Origin: Blastomonas sp. SL216
Lineage (GTDB): Bacteria > Pseudomonadota > Alphaproteobacteria > Sphingomonadales > Sphingomonadaceae
Length of the DNA: 64,000 nt
Direction of reading: 5' to 3'
Assembly (NCBI GenBank): GCA_026625625.1
Contig: CP113055.1
Location: 3,207,001 to 3,271,000 of the forward strand
Under the pieces are notes generated by a model, which was not told where the DNA came from, made no database searches, and saw nothing but the letters and a program-made list of their open reading frames with translations. This document shows, piece by piece, positions 7,505 to 16,874 of the stretch. Positions within the stretch are counted from its first letter, which is position 1, and every line of letters starts with the position of its first letter. A program made the position numbers and the translations under genes.

Positions 7505-8953
7505 ATGGCGCTGCACCGACTGGCGATGCTGATGGCGTTCGTGCCGGTGCTGCTGTTTTCCTCTGCCGAACGCGCCGCGACCGCGCCGCCGGTGCGGCTT
7601 GAGGCAGAGACGCTGCTGCCGAGCGAGAATGTCACCGTTGCGGGGAAATCCGCCAATCCTCCCGCCGGCATTCGCCGCGATGACCGCAGCTATCCGTTCT
7701 ACATGCCGATGCAGGGCCTGCGCCCCCCTGCGGTGACGCTGCGCATCCGCTGCGATGCCTCGCGCGCGGCGGGGCGCGAGGTCTATGCCGGACCATCAGC
7801 CGAATCGCTTTATGGCCGGGTCGAAGGCGGGTTCGAGTTCATCTACGAGGCTTATGACGGCGCAGGCAGGCCTTGCGTCTATCCCTTCTCGCCCTGGATG
7901 CCGCAGATTGTCGGCCAGACCCAGGGCACGCAATATGTCTTCCGCTCGTCGGTCCCCGGTGTGCCGGTCACCTTCCGCACCAATGATGCCTGGGCGACGA
8001 TCAACCTGAGGCTGTTCGATCTGGGGCCGCAGCGGGTGCATTTCGAGATGCGCGACATCGCGCTCGATTTCCCCAATGCGGGCGAATCCAAGGGCGCGGT
8101 GCATCTGGAGGTGCTGGGCGTCACCCGGCCCGGCCTGATCACGGCGGTGATCCGCAGGGCCAATATTTTCGGCGGCAAGAACGCAATCTTCGTGCCCGGC
8201 GGGGAGACGATGACCTATATCGAGGACAGCGTGATCCGCGGCAATGTCGGCGACAATGTCGATCAGGAACACGGCACCTATATCAACGGCACGCTGGTCA
8301 CCCATATCGTCAACAGCACCTGGTTCGGCCAGAAGGGCTGGATCGACGTGGCGAGCGGGCATCAGCTCAAGGACAAGGCCTATCTGCGCGTCTACGAGGA
8401 TGTGACCGTCGCCAATCTGCCGGGTGCGACCGTGCCCTCGGCCATGCCGCTGGTCGATATCTCCGCCTTCGGCTTTACCTGGGCCAACAACCTCAAGTTC
8501 AAGCGCGTGCCGCCCGCGCAGGACGTGCGCGATTCGCTGGTCGATCTGCGCACCGAGATTGTCTACGGCACGCCCGATCATTACCCGTGGAACATCATGG
8601 TCGATCCCGGCTGGCGGATGCCGCCCAACCCGCTGGGCGCGCTCGACCAGGTGTACCTGTCGGTCTTCCAGAACACCCTGGTCGACAGCTTCCGCGCCGA
8701 GCCCTATGTTTTCCGCCTCAACATGCAGGGCCTTGGGGTGGAGCCGGGCACGCCGACGGTGATCGGCAACGAACAGACAACACGGGCGCAGCAGCGCATG
8801 GTGTCGCTGGCGTTCAACACCAAGGGCACGATCCGCAAGGCCTATTCGCCCGAAGGCTGGACCTATGTCGATCCTGTCCTGCCGCCCGACGCGCAATGGG
8901 TGCGCAACCGCGATGCCTTTATCCGCCACGCGCTGGGGCTGATCGGCCGATAG
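7505..8953 (+). CDS. Secreted protein with predicted right-handed beta-helix
   Basis: A 482-residue exported protein of unknown function. The first ~25 residues are a signal peptide (LMAFVPVLLFSSAERAATA). Residues ~165-300 show the rhythm of a parallel beta-helix: repeated short strands with Asn/Gly turns, such as VIRRANIFGGKNAIFVPGGE and IEDSVIRGNVGDNVDQEHG. Such folds often bind or cut polysaccharides, but no catalytic motif is recognised. A GGGAGAGG ribosome site precedes the ATG. It lies 51 bases after the porin on the same strand, so co-transcription is plausible. It nearly touches the convergent regulator gene (one base between stops). Confidence 0.6.
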   Translation: MALHRLAMLMAFVPVLLFSSAERAATAPPVRLEAETLLPSENVTVAGKSANPPAGIRRDDRSYPFYMPMQGLRPPAVTLRIRCDASRAAGREVYAGPSAESLYGRVEGGFEFIYEAYDGAGRPCVYPFSPWMPQIVGQTQGTQYVFRSSVPGVPVTFRTNDAWATINLRLFDLGPQRVHFEMRDIALDFPNAGESKGAVHLEVLGVTRPGLITAVIRRANIFGGKNAIFVPGGETMTYIEDSVIRGNVGDNVDQEHGTYINGTLVTHIVNSTWFGQKGWIDVASGHQLKDKAYLRVYEDVTVANLPGATVPSAMPLVDISAFGFTWANNLKFKRVPPAQDVRDSLVDLRTEIVYGTPDHYPWNIMVDPGWRMPPNPLGALDQVYLSVFQNTLVDSFRAEPYVFRLNMQGLGVEPGTPTVIGNEQTTRAQQRMVSLAFNTKGTIRKAYSPEGWTYVDPVLPPDAQWVRNRDAFIRHALGLIGR

Positions 8954-8954
8954 G

Positions 8955-10307
8955 TCAGGCCTCGGGGCTGGTCAGCCGGTAGCCGATGGCCGGTTCGTTG
9001 AGGATCAGCGCGGGATGGGCGGGGTCACGCTCCAGCTTCTGGCGCAGCGCGCGGATGGCGACGCGCAGATAATCGATATTGTCCTGCTGCGCCGGGCCCC
9101 AGACGCTGCGCAGCAGATGGCTGTGCGACAAGACGCGCCCGGCATGCTTGGCCAGCTCCGCCAGCACGGCATATTCCTTGGGCGTCAGGTGGACCGGCTC
9201 GCCATCGCGCGCCACCAGACGGCGGTGCAGATCGACGCGCAAGGGGCCGATGGCGAGCGGTTCCTGTTCGGCGCCGGGGCTCAGATCGACCAGCCCGTCG
9301 ACATAACGGTCCAGATGCGCTGCTTCCGAGGCCACGGTCGCCGCCAGGCTCTTGTCGATTCCCGGCGTGCGGCGCAATGCGCGGCCTGCGGCCGAAATCG
9401 CGTTGAGCCGGGGCTTCACATCCTCGCCGATCGAGGTCAGCAAAGCCGTTCGCAACCGGTCGCGTTCGCGCAGCGCCGCCAGGTCCCGGGCCTCATCCTC
9501 CAGCCGCGCGCGGACCAGCGCCAGCGCCACCTGGTCGAGCAGGTTGCCGAGCAGCTGCGCCTGGCCCTCGCCGACCGGGGATGTGCCATCCTCGCGCGCA
9601 AGCCCGGCGGCGGCCAGCACCGCATCATCCGAACCGATACCGTGGAATTGCCAGTCAGTCAGCTTGGCCGGGCTGATGCCTCTTCCCGTCGGCTGGCCGG
9701 ACGTCAGCGTGATCGACGCGGCAGCAAAGTCTCCGGGGCTGAGGACGGCGTGCGGCGGCGCGGCGGCGATGATCCGCCCCTCGCCGTCGCGCTGCACGAC
9801 GATGACGGCCTGACAGGCGAACAGCAGGGAAAGCTGCTGCACCGCCACATCGCAGATCTGCTGCTCGCCGGTGCAGCTCAACAGCCGCCGGGCCAGCCCG
9901 GCAATCGTCGCGTTGCGCGCGGCATAGGCATCGGCGCGGTGGCTCTGTTCGCGGATCGAGGCGACGAGACGGCTGGTCACCACGGCCACCAGGAACAGCA
10001 CCGCCACCGTCATCACATCGGCGGGATTGCTGATCTGGAAGCTGTGATAGGGCTGCGTGAAATAGAAATTATAGGCGAGCGTGGAGAGCGTCGCCGCCGC
10101 CAGCGCGGGCCAAAGGCCCAACGCGAGTGCTGCAACCAGGACCGGCGGAATATAGAGCAATGCCACCGCGCCGCTGCCCCAGCGCGGCGCGATCAGCAGT
10201 CCGCCCAGCGTGGCCAGCGCGATCAGCACCAGCGCCGAGACATAGCCGCCCGCCTGTTTGCTGACGGTGTTGCGCGAGGATCGGGTCGGAAGATGGTCGT
10301 TCTGCAT
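8955..10307 (-). CDS. Membrane KdpD/KdpE-like fusion: DUF4118 + GAF + degenerate HisKA + winged helix
   Basis: A 450-residue one-component regulator. Residues ~20-125 match the four-helix DUF4118 membrane domain of KdpD (LLYIPPVLVAALALGLWPA, then NFYFTQPYHSFQISNPADV). Residues ~140-280 look like the KdpD GAF-like region. At ~286-345 ERDRLRTALLTSIGED aligns with the KdpD dimerisation helix, but the phospho-accepting His is Glu295. No HATPase domain follows; instead residues 349-450 are a KdpE/OmpR-type winged helix (HLTPKEYAVLAELAKHAGRV, SVWGPAQQDNIDYLRVAIRA, ending IGYRLTS). The KdpD N-terminal sensor and the KdpE receiver are both absent. It is divergent from kup, so potassium control is likely. 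ATG 10307 is preferred to 10391. Confidence 0.85.
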   Translation of the reverse strand: MQNDHLPTRSSRNTVSKQAGGYVSALVLIALATLGGLLIAPRWGSGAVALLYIPPVLVAALALGLWPALAAATLSTLAYNFYFTQPYHSFQISNPADVMTVAVLFLVAVVTSRLVASIREQSHRADAYAARNATIAGLARRLLSCTGEQQICDVAVQQLSLLFACQAVIVVQRDGEGRIIAAAPPHAVLSPGDFAAASITLTSGQPTGRGISPAKLTDWQFHGIGSDDAVLAAAGLAREDGTSPVGEGQAQLLGNLLDQVALALVRARLEDEARDLAALRERDRLRTALLTSIGEDVKPRLNAISAAGRALRRTPGIDKSLAATVASEAAHLDRYVDGLVDLSPGAEQEPLAIGPLRVDLHRRLVARDGEPVHLTPKEYAVLAELAKHAGRVLSHSHLLRSVWGPAQQDNIDYLRVAIRALRQKLERDPAHPALILNEPAIGYRLTSPEA

Positions 10308-10391
10308 GGCCTTCAAGATGCGCGCGGGGCGAGCCCGCGTCGAGGGGGGCAAGGTCAATCCACATGGAATCTTTATGCGGTTCGCGCCCAC

Positions 10392-12317
10392 ATGCAGGGG
10401 ATGGAAAACAGTCTGAATGCGTCACCCGCCGCCGATGCGGCCCCCGGCCATCATGGCCCCAAGGATCGCCTACCCGTGCTCATGCTCGGGGCGATCGGCG
10501 TGGTCTTTGGCGATATCGGCACCTCGCCGCTTTATGCCTTGAAAGAGAGCTTCATTGGCCCGCACCCGCTCAGCGTCGACCGGCTGCACATATTCGGCGT
10601 GCTCAGCCTGATCTTCTGGTCGCTGATGCTGATCGTCACGGTCAAATATGTGCTGGTGGCGATGCGCGCGGACAATCGCGGCGAGGGCGGATCGTTTGCG
10701 CTGCTCGCTCTGGTCTCGCGCAACCTGGGGGTCAGCCGCTGGAACGGGACGCTGGTGGTGCTCGGCGTGCTCGCCGCATCGATGTTCTATGGCGACGCGA
10801 TGCTCACCCCCGCCATGTCGGTGCTGTCCGCGGTCGAGGGGCTGACGCTCGTCCAGGCCAATCTCGCGCCGCTGGTCGTGCCGATCGCGGTGGTCATCCT
10901 GGTCGCGCTCTTCCTCATCCAGTCGCGCGGAACCGCGCGCGTCGGGGCGCTGTTCGGCCCGATCGTTCTGGTCTATTTCGCAACGCTGGCGACACTGGGC
11001 GTGGTCAATATCGTCCAGCAGCCGCAAGTGCTGGCGATCCTCAGCCCGCATTGGGCGTTCGAGTTCTTCCGTCACGATCCGCGGACCGCGTTTCTCGCCA
11101 TGGGCTCGGTCTTCCTGGCGGTCACGGGCGCAGAGACGCTCTATGCCGATATGGGCCATTTCGGTCGCAAGGCGGTGGGGTTGAGCTGGCTGACGCTGGT
11201 CTATCCCTGTCTGATGCTCAACTATATGGGCCAGGGCGCGCTGCTGCTCGGCAATCCGGCTGCGGTGGAAAACCCCTTCTATCTGATGGCCCCCGAATGG
11301 GCGCGGCTGCCGCTTGTGCTCATCGCGACTGCAGCGACGATCATCGCCAGCCAGGCGGTCATATCGGGCGCGTTCTCGGTGACGCATCAGGCGATTCAGC
11401 TCGGCTTCCTGCCGCGGCTGCGCACCTTGCACACCAGCGAGAAGGCGGCAGGCCAGATCTATATCCCCGCGATCAACTGGGGCCTGCTGGTGATGGTGCT
11501 CGTGCTGGTGCTGGGCTTTCGCGAATCGACGCGGCTGGCCTCGGCCTATGGCATCTCGGTGGTGGGAACGATGCTGATCACCACGGTGATGCTGGCCTTT
11601 CTGCTGTTCAAGGTCTGGCGCTGGAACCGCTGGCTGGCCGCAGCCACGATCGGCGCTTTCCTGGCGGTCGATGCCGTCTATTTCTTCTCGAACATCACCA
11701 AGATCCCCGATGGCGGCTGGTTCCCGCTGGTCGTCGCAGGCGCGCTGTTCACGGTGCTGACCACCTGGGCCAAGGGAAGGCGGCTGATGCACCAGGGGCT
11801 GGACGAGATCGCCATGCCGCTGGAGGTGTTCATCCGCTCATCGGTCGCCAGCGCGCACCGGGTGCGCAACACGGCGGTGTTCATGTCTGCCGCGCGCGAA
11901 GGTGTGCCGGCCGCGCTGCTGCACAATTTCAAGCACAACCAGGTGCTGCATGAGCGGATCCTGATCCTGACCGTGCTGGTGGAAGAGGTGCCCTATGCCG
12001 ATCCCGCCATGCGGCTGGAAAGCAGCGATGCGGGGCAGGGCTTCCACCGGGTCATCCTGCGCTATGGCTTCATGGAGGATGTCGATGTGCCGCGCGATCT
12101 GGCGGCGCTCGATGGCCCCGGCGGACCGTTCGACATGATGAAGACCAGCTTCTTCCTGGGGCGGCAGAAGCTGGTGGCGTCCGCCGACAAGCCGGGCATG
12201 GCCTTGTGGCGCGAACGGCTGTTCGCCTGGATGAGCCGCAGTTCCGAAAGTGCGATGGAATTCTTCCGCATCCCGACCAACCGCGTGGTCGAGCTGGGCA
12301 GCCAGGTGCAGATCTAG
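10392..12317 (+). CDS. kup: Potassium uptake protein Kup (TrkD)
   Basis: A 641-residue inner-membrane K+ transporter, close to the usual ~625. The N-terminal family signature GAIGVVFGDIGTSPLYALKE lies at ~residues 32-51, followed by about 12 membrane helices and a ~130-residue cytoplasmic tail. Conserved segments GEGGSFALLALVSR and MLTPAMSVLSAVEGL are present. Kup takes up K+, probably with protons. ATG codons at 10392 and 10401 are both possible. Divergent from the KdpD/KdpE-like fusion 84 bases away; its stop overlaps the ppsR stop in a shared CTAG. Confidence 0.95.
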   Translation: MQGMENSLNASPAADAAPGHHGPKDRLPVLMLGAIGVVFGDIGTSPLYALKESFIGPHPLSVDRLHIFGVLSLIFWSLMLIVTVKYVLVAMRADNRGEGGSFALLALVSRNLGVSRWNGTLVVLGVLAASMFYGDAMLTPAMSVLSAVEGLTLVQANLAPLVVPIAVVILVALFLIQSRGTARVGALFGPIVLVYFATLATLGVVNIVQQPQVLAILSPHWAFEFFRHDPRTAFLAMGSVFLAVTGAETLYADMGHFGRKAVGLSWLTLVYPCLMLNYMGQGALLLGNPAAVENPFYLMAPEWARLPLVLIATAATIIASQAVISGAFSVTHQAIQLGFLPRLRTLHTSEKAAGQIYIPAINWGLLVMVLVLVLGFRESTRLASAYGISVVGTMLITTVMLAFLLFKVWRWNRWLAAATIGAFLAVDAVYFFSNITKIPDGGWFPLVVAGALFTVLTTWAKGRRLMHQGLDEIAMPLEVFIRSSVASAHRVRNTAVFMSAAREGVPAALLHNFKHNQVLHERILILTVLVEEVPYADPAMRLESSDAGQGFHRVILRYGFMEDVDVPRDLAALDGPGGPFDMMKTSFFLGRQKLVASADKPGMALWRERLFAWMSRSSESAMEFFRIPTNRVVELGSQVQI

Positions 12318-13744
12318 CTCAGCTCGTCCTTGCGGCCGATCAGATTGCCCAGACCATGCCGGTGGAGCTTCGAATAGAGGCTCTGCCGGCTGAGCCCCAG
12401 GATTTCGGCAGCAGAGGCGCGGTTGTCCGAGGTATAGGCCAAAGCCGCCTCGATGCACATGCGCTCGATCAGGTCGGTTGATTCGCGCACGATCTCGCGC
12501 AGCGGCATGCGACCGACCAGCTCGGTCAGCTGGTCGACCGAGCGTGGAACGTCGCGGTCGGCGGCGGGCAGGTCGCGGACCCGGCGGCTGACGGTGCGGA
12601 TGGCAAAGCCGTAATGGCCGCCCTGCGCATCGGTCTTCACGCCGGATACCTCGATCGCCTCCTCGATCGCGTCATCGGCATGGACGATGGTGGTGGCATT
12701 GCGTACCTGGCCGTGATCGTCGAGCTGCTTGCGCATCAGATCGACATCGATACCGGGCCGTCCGATGAAGCGACCGAGCGGCTGGCCGGTGATCGCTTCC
12801 TTCGAGCTGCCATGGACCAGATCGACAAAGGCCGAATTGGCGGTGAGGATCTGCATCTTCGAATCGGTCAGCACAAAGGCATCGGGCATGCGCTCGATCA
12901 GTTCGGCCATCGGGCGGCGTCCGCCGGAATCGGCCACCGCCGCATCGCCGCGCGAGAGGCGGATCATGAACTGGCGGCCATTGTCCTGACGGAACGGCAT
13001 CGCGGTCAGCACCATCGGCGGATCGCCTTCGCCGACATTCACTTCCATCTCGCAATGTTCGCCGGTCGCGGTTGCTCCGCCGAGCGCCGCGATCAGATCA
13101 TCGCGGGAAATGCCGCCGATGACGTTGGCGAGGTCGCGATTGTCGAGGCTGCCGGGCTTGGCATCGAACAACTGGTAGCTTGCCGGGTTGGCAGCGGCAA
13201 TGCGGCGGGTGGTCGCATCGATGATCAGCACCGGATCGGCGATCATGTCGAACAGCAGGCGAAAGCGTGCCTCGGTCTGGCGCAGCTTCAGGTAATCGCG
13301 TTCCAGCGATTGCTGGGTCTGCAACAGGCGCTGCTGCAGGCTGGCCCAGGCGCGCACATCGCGGCCAATCGCCATGCGCGGCTTGCCTTCGCCCAGATCG
13401 ACCAGACGGTAATGGATCGGCAGATTGCCATCGGGACCGGGATGGTTGACCTGGCGCCAGCGCCCCGGCGTTTCCGAAGACGGGGAGGACAGCATCTCGC
13501 TGATCTTGGGACGGCTGTCGAGCGCAACCGTATCCTCCCAGCGCCGGCCTATCCAGCCGCTGAGGTCAGGCATGTCATCCGCACTCACGGAAACATCGCT
13601 GATGACGCCATTTTCGTCGAGCGCCAGGGCGATATCGCCTGCGGCTAGCACCAATGCGAGTGCTGCGCCGATTTCAAGAGTACCGACAACGCCTTTGAGG
13701 TCGCGAAAAGGCATAGCAACAGCTGAAGGCTCGTCCTTGTTCAT
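12314..13744 (-). CDS. ppsR: Transcriptional regulator PpsR (CrtJ)
   Basis: A 476-residue repressor of photosynthesis genes under oxygen and light. The layout is an N-terminal PAS-like region (~20-135), a linker coiled coil (~136-160), PAS domains at ~161-270 and ~285-400, and a Fis-type helix-turn-helix (ASAAEILGLSRQSLYSKLHR, ~443-462). There are exactly two cysteines, Cys231 and Cys430; the second lies just before the DNA-binding helices, as Cys420 does in CrtJ, so a redox switch is possible. It follows ppaA by 19 bases. Its expected operators are the TGT-N12-ACA boxes in this window. Confidence 0.95.
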   Translation of the reverse strand: MNKDEPSAVAMPFRDLKGVVGTLEIGAALALVLAAGDIALALDENGVISDVSVSADDMPDLSGWIGRRWEDTVALDSRPKISEMLSSPSSETPGRWRQVNHPGPDGNLPIHYRLVDLGEGKPRMAIGRDVRAWASLQQRLLQTQQSLERDYLKLRQTEARFRLLFDMIADPVLIIDATTRRIAAANPASYQLFDAKPGSLDNRDLANVIGGISRDDLIAALGGATATGEHCEMEVNVGEGDPPMVLTAMPFRQDNGRQFMIRLSRGDAAVADSGGRRPMAELIERMPDAFVLTDSKMQILTANSAFVDLVHGSSKEAITGQPLGRFIGRPGIDVDLMRKQLDDHGQVRNATTIVHADDAIEEAIEVSGVKTDAQGGHYGFAIRTVSRRVRDLPAADRDVPRSVDQLTELVGRMPLREIVRESTDLIERMCIEAALAYTSDNRASAAEILGLSRQSLYSKLHRHGLGNLIGRKDELS

Positions 13745-13763
13745 GCCGCGCCGGGTGCGGTCT

Positions 13764-14807
13764 TCAAAGCGAAAGCGCGGTGCGCTCTACCCCGGCAGAT
13801 ACAAGTTCATCGGCCAATGCAAGCGCGTCAGCCGCATCAGCAGCGGTTCCGTCCGCACCCAGCTTGCGCGCGTGTTCGGGGTCGTAGCCAAGCGCCGGAC
13901 CGCCGATCATGATTGCCAGTTTGGGATTGCAGGACACGCTTCTCATCGCCGTCAGCAGTTTCGGAACCTGCGCGATATAAAAGTCAGTGGTTACTGTCAA
14001 TCCGAGGATATCAAAGGATGAAGATCCCAGTGTCTGCAGTATTTCGGACTGATCCGGCTCAACCAAAGTCTTCACATCCCAGCCAGCACGCTGAAAACAT
14101 TCCGAAATAATCAAAGTACCCAGGCTGTGCTGGTCACCCGGCATGGTCGTGAACAGTGCACGGTGCGTCCGCAGCGTCCAGCCGACAGCAGGCGGGGCCC
14201 ATACCGCTATGGTGCGCAAAAGCAGTTGCAGCCGCCAAAGCCCCATGGTGACATCGACAAAATCGCATTCGTCGCGGTTCCATTTGTCGCCGAGCTCGCG
14301 CGCGGTGGGGGCGATCAGCTGGATGAACAAAGTTTCCGGTGCAACCTGCCGGTCCAGATGGCCGATGATAATATCGGCCAGCGCGTTGACCTCATGCGCC
14401 AGAACCTGGTCGGCAAATGCGCGGATCGCCGCTTCGTCAAACAGCGGTGCCATGGTCGACAGGCGACTGGCGGCCGCCGCGCCGCGCTGATTGTCGTTGG
14501 ATTGGGTTCCGGACGTTTCGCGGAACCCCTCGCCGCCTTCCGGCGCCCGCATGGCGGCAGTCACCATATGGGCTGGGGGGTCGACGGGGAAATGCGCCAT
14601 GCGTGGATCATCCTGATGCACCATCAGCAGCCGGGGGATGATCTCATCCTCCACCAACCGACCGACATCGTCATTGGGCGCGTGACTAAAGAACCGGCCA
14701 TGACCGGTCTGTTCGCCATCCCAGGGCGACGCCTTCTTGCGCAAACGCGCATTACGAAACAGCTCTGTCGTCGACCTGATTAAATCGATTCCAAAAACCG
14801 AGGCCAT
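13764..14807 (-). CDS. ppaA: B12-binding photoreceptor/antirepressor PpaA (AerR)
   Basis: A 347-residue cobalamin-binding regulator. Residues ~120-210 form the helical cap (IIIGHLDRQVAPETLFIQLI, GDKWNRDECDFVDVTMG). The B12 motif DxHxxG is exact in PGDQHSLG (Asp225, His227, Gly230). The rest is a Rossmann-like domain ending with MIGGPALGYDPEHARKLGAD. In Rhodobacter AerR/PpaA senses light through B12 and modifies CrtJ/PpsR activity. The N-terminal ~110 residues are an extension with no recognised domain. AGGAGAG precedes the ATG. First gene of the ppaA-ppsR operon, divergent from bchF across a region with several PpsR-type boxes. Confidence 0.92.
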   Translation of the reverse strand: MASVFGIDLIRSTTELFRNARLRKKASPWDGEQTGHGRFFSHAPNDDVGRLVEDEIIPRLLMVHQDDPRMAHFPVDPPAHMVTAAMRAPEGGEGFRETSGTQSNDNQRGAAAASRLSTMAPLFDEAAIRAFADQVLAHEVNALADIIIGHLDRQVAPETLFIQLIAPTARELGDKWNRDECDFVDVTMGLWRLQLLLRTIAVWAPPAVGWTLRTHRALFTTMPGDQHSLGTLIISECFQRAGWDVKTLVEPDQSEILQTLGSSSFDILGLTVTTDFYIAQVPKLLTAMRSVSCNPKLAIMIGGPALGYDPEHARKLGADGTAADAADALALADELVSAGVERTALSL

Positions 14808-14901
14808 TCAGACTCTCCTGGTCTTGTCGGTGCAGGTGGCACCGGCCTCATGGCTGGAAACTTTCTACGCGCTTACCCTCGCCAGGCCATGATCCTACGC
14901 C

Positions 14902-14919
14902 TGTCCAGAAGGCCTGACA
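14902..14919. promoter_or_regulatory. PpsR-type box between ppaA and bchF
   Basis: TGTCCAGAAGGCCTGACA is a perfect TGT-N12-ACA palindrome in the divergent control region. Together with the box at 14946-14963 it could allow cooperative PpsR binding, as known at crt/bch promoters of Rhodobacter. It may also affect ppaA-ppsR itself. Confidence 0.7.
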
Positions 14920-14945
14920 ACCTAAGATTTGTCAAGCGAACTATA

Positions 14946-14963
14946 CGTCAATTTAACTTGACA
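14946..14963. promoter_or_regulatory. PpsR-type box (one mismatch) over the bchF -35
   Basis: CGTCAATTTAACTTGACA matches TGT-N12-ACA except for the first base. Its right half is TTGACA, the predicted -35 of bchF, the same architecture as at bchG. A further one-mismatch site (TGT-N12-ACG) lies at 14930-14947. Confidence 0.55.
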
Positions 14964-14987
14964 CTTTTGCGGCGCGAGGCGTAGGTT
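14958..14987 (+). promoter_or_regulatory. Predicted bchF operon promoter
   Basis: TTGACA (14958-14963) and TAGGTT (14982-14987), spacer 18. It drives the long bchF-to-hemA run, with a start near 14994 and a leader of about 27 bases. The leader carries GGGAGG at 15002-15007, 13 bases before the bchF ATG. Confidence 0.5.
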
Positions 14988-15020
14988 TCCCTTCTTGAAA
15001 CGGGAGGCGTTCAAACGCTC

Positions 15021-16870
<1,850 letters not shown>

Positions 16871-16874
16871 GGCC

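Noticed and set aside
9015-10391. A long upstream extension of kup
   Set aside because: It runs through the opposite KdpD/KdpE-like gene; the Kup family N-terminus begins only near 10392.
12314-12317. Overlapping kup and ppsR stops as a special signal
   Set aside because: CTAG simply serves both stop codons; common in compact genomes.
14930-14947. TGT-N12-ACG as a third PpsR box upstream of bchF
   Set aside because: One mismatch in the conserved right half and partly overlapping the better site; mentioned but not listed separately.
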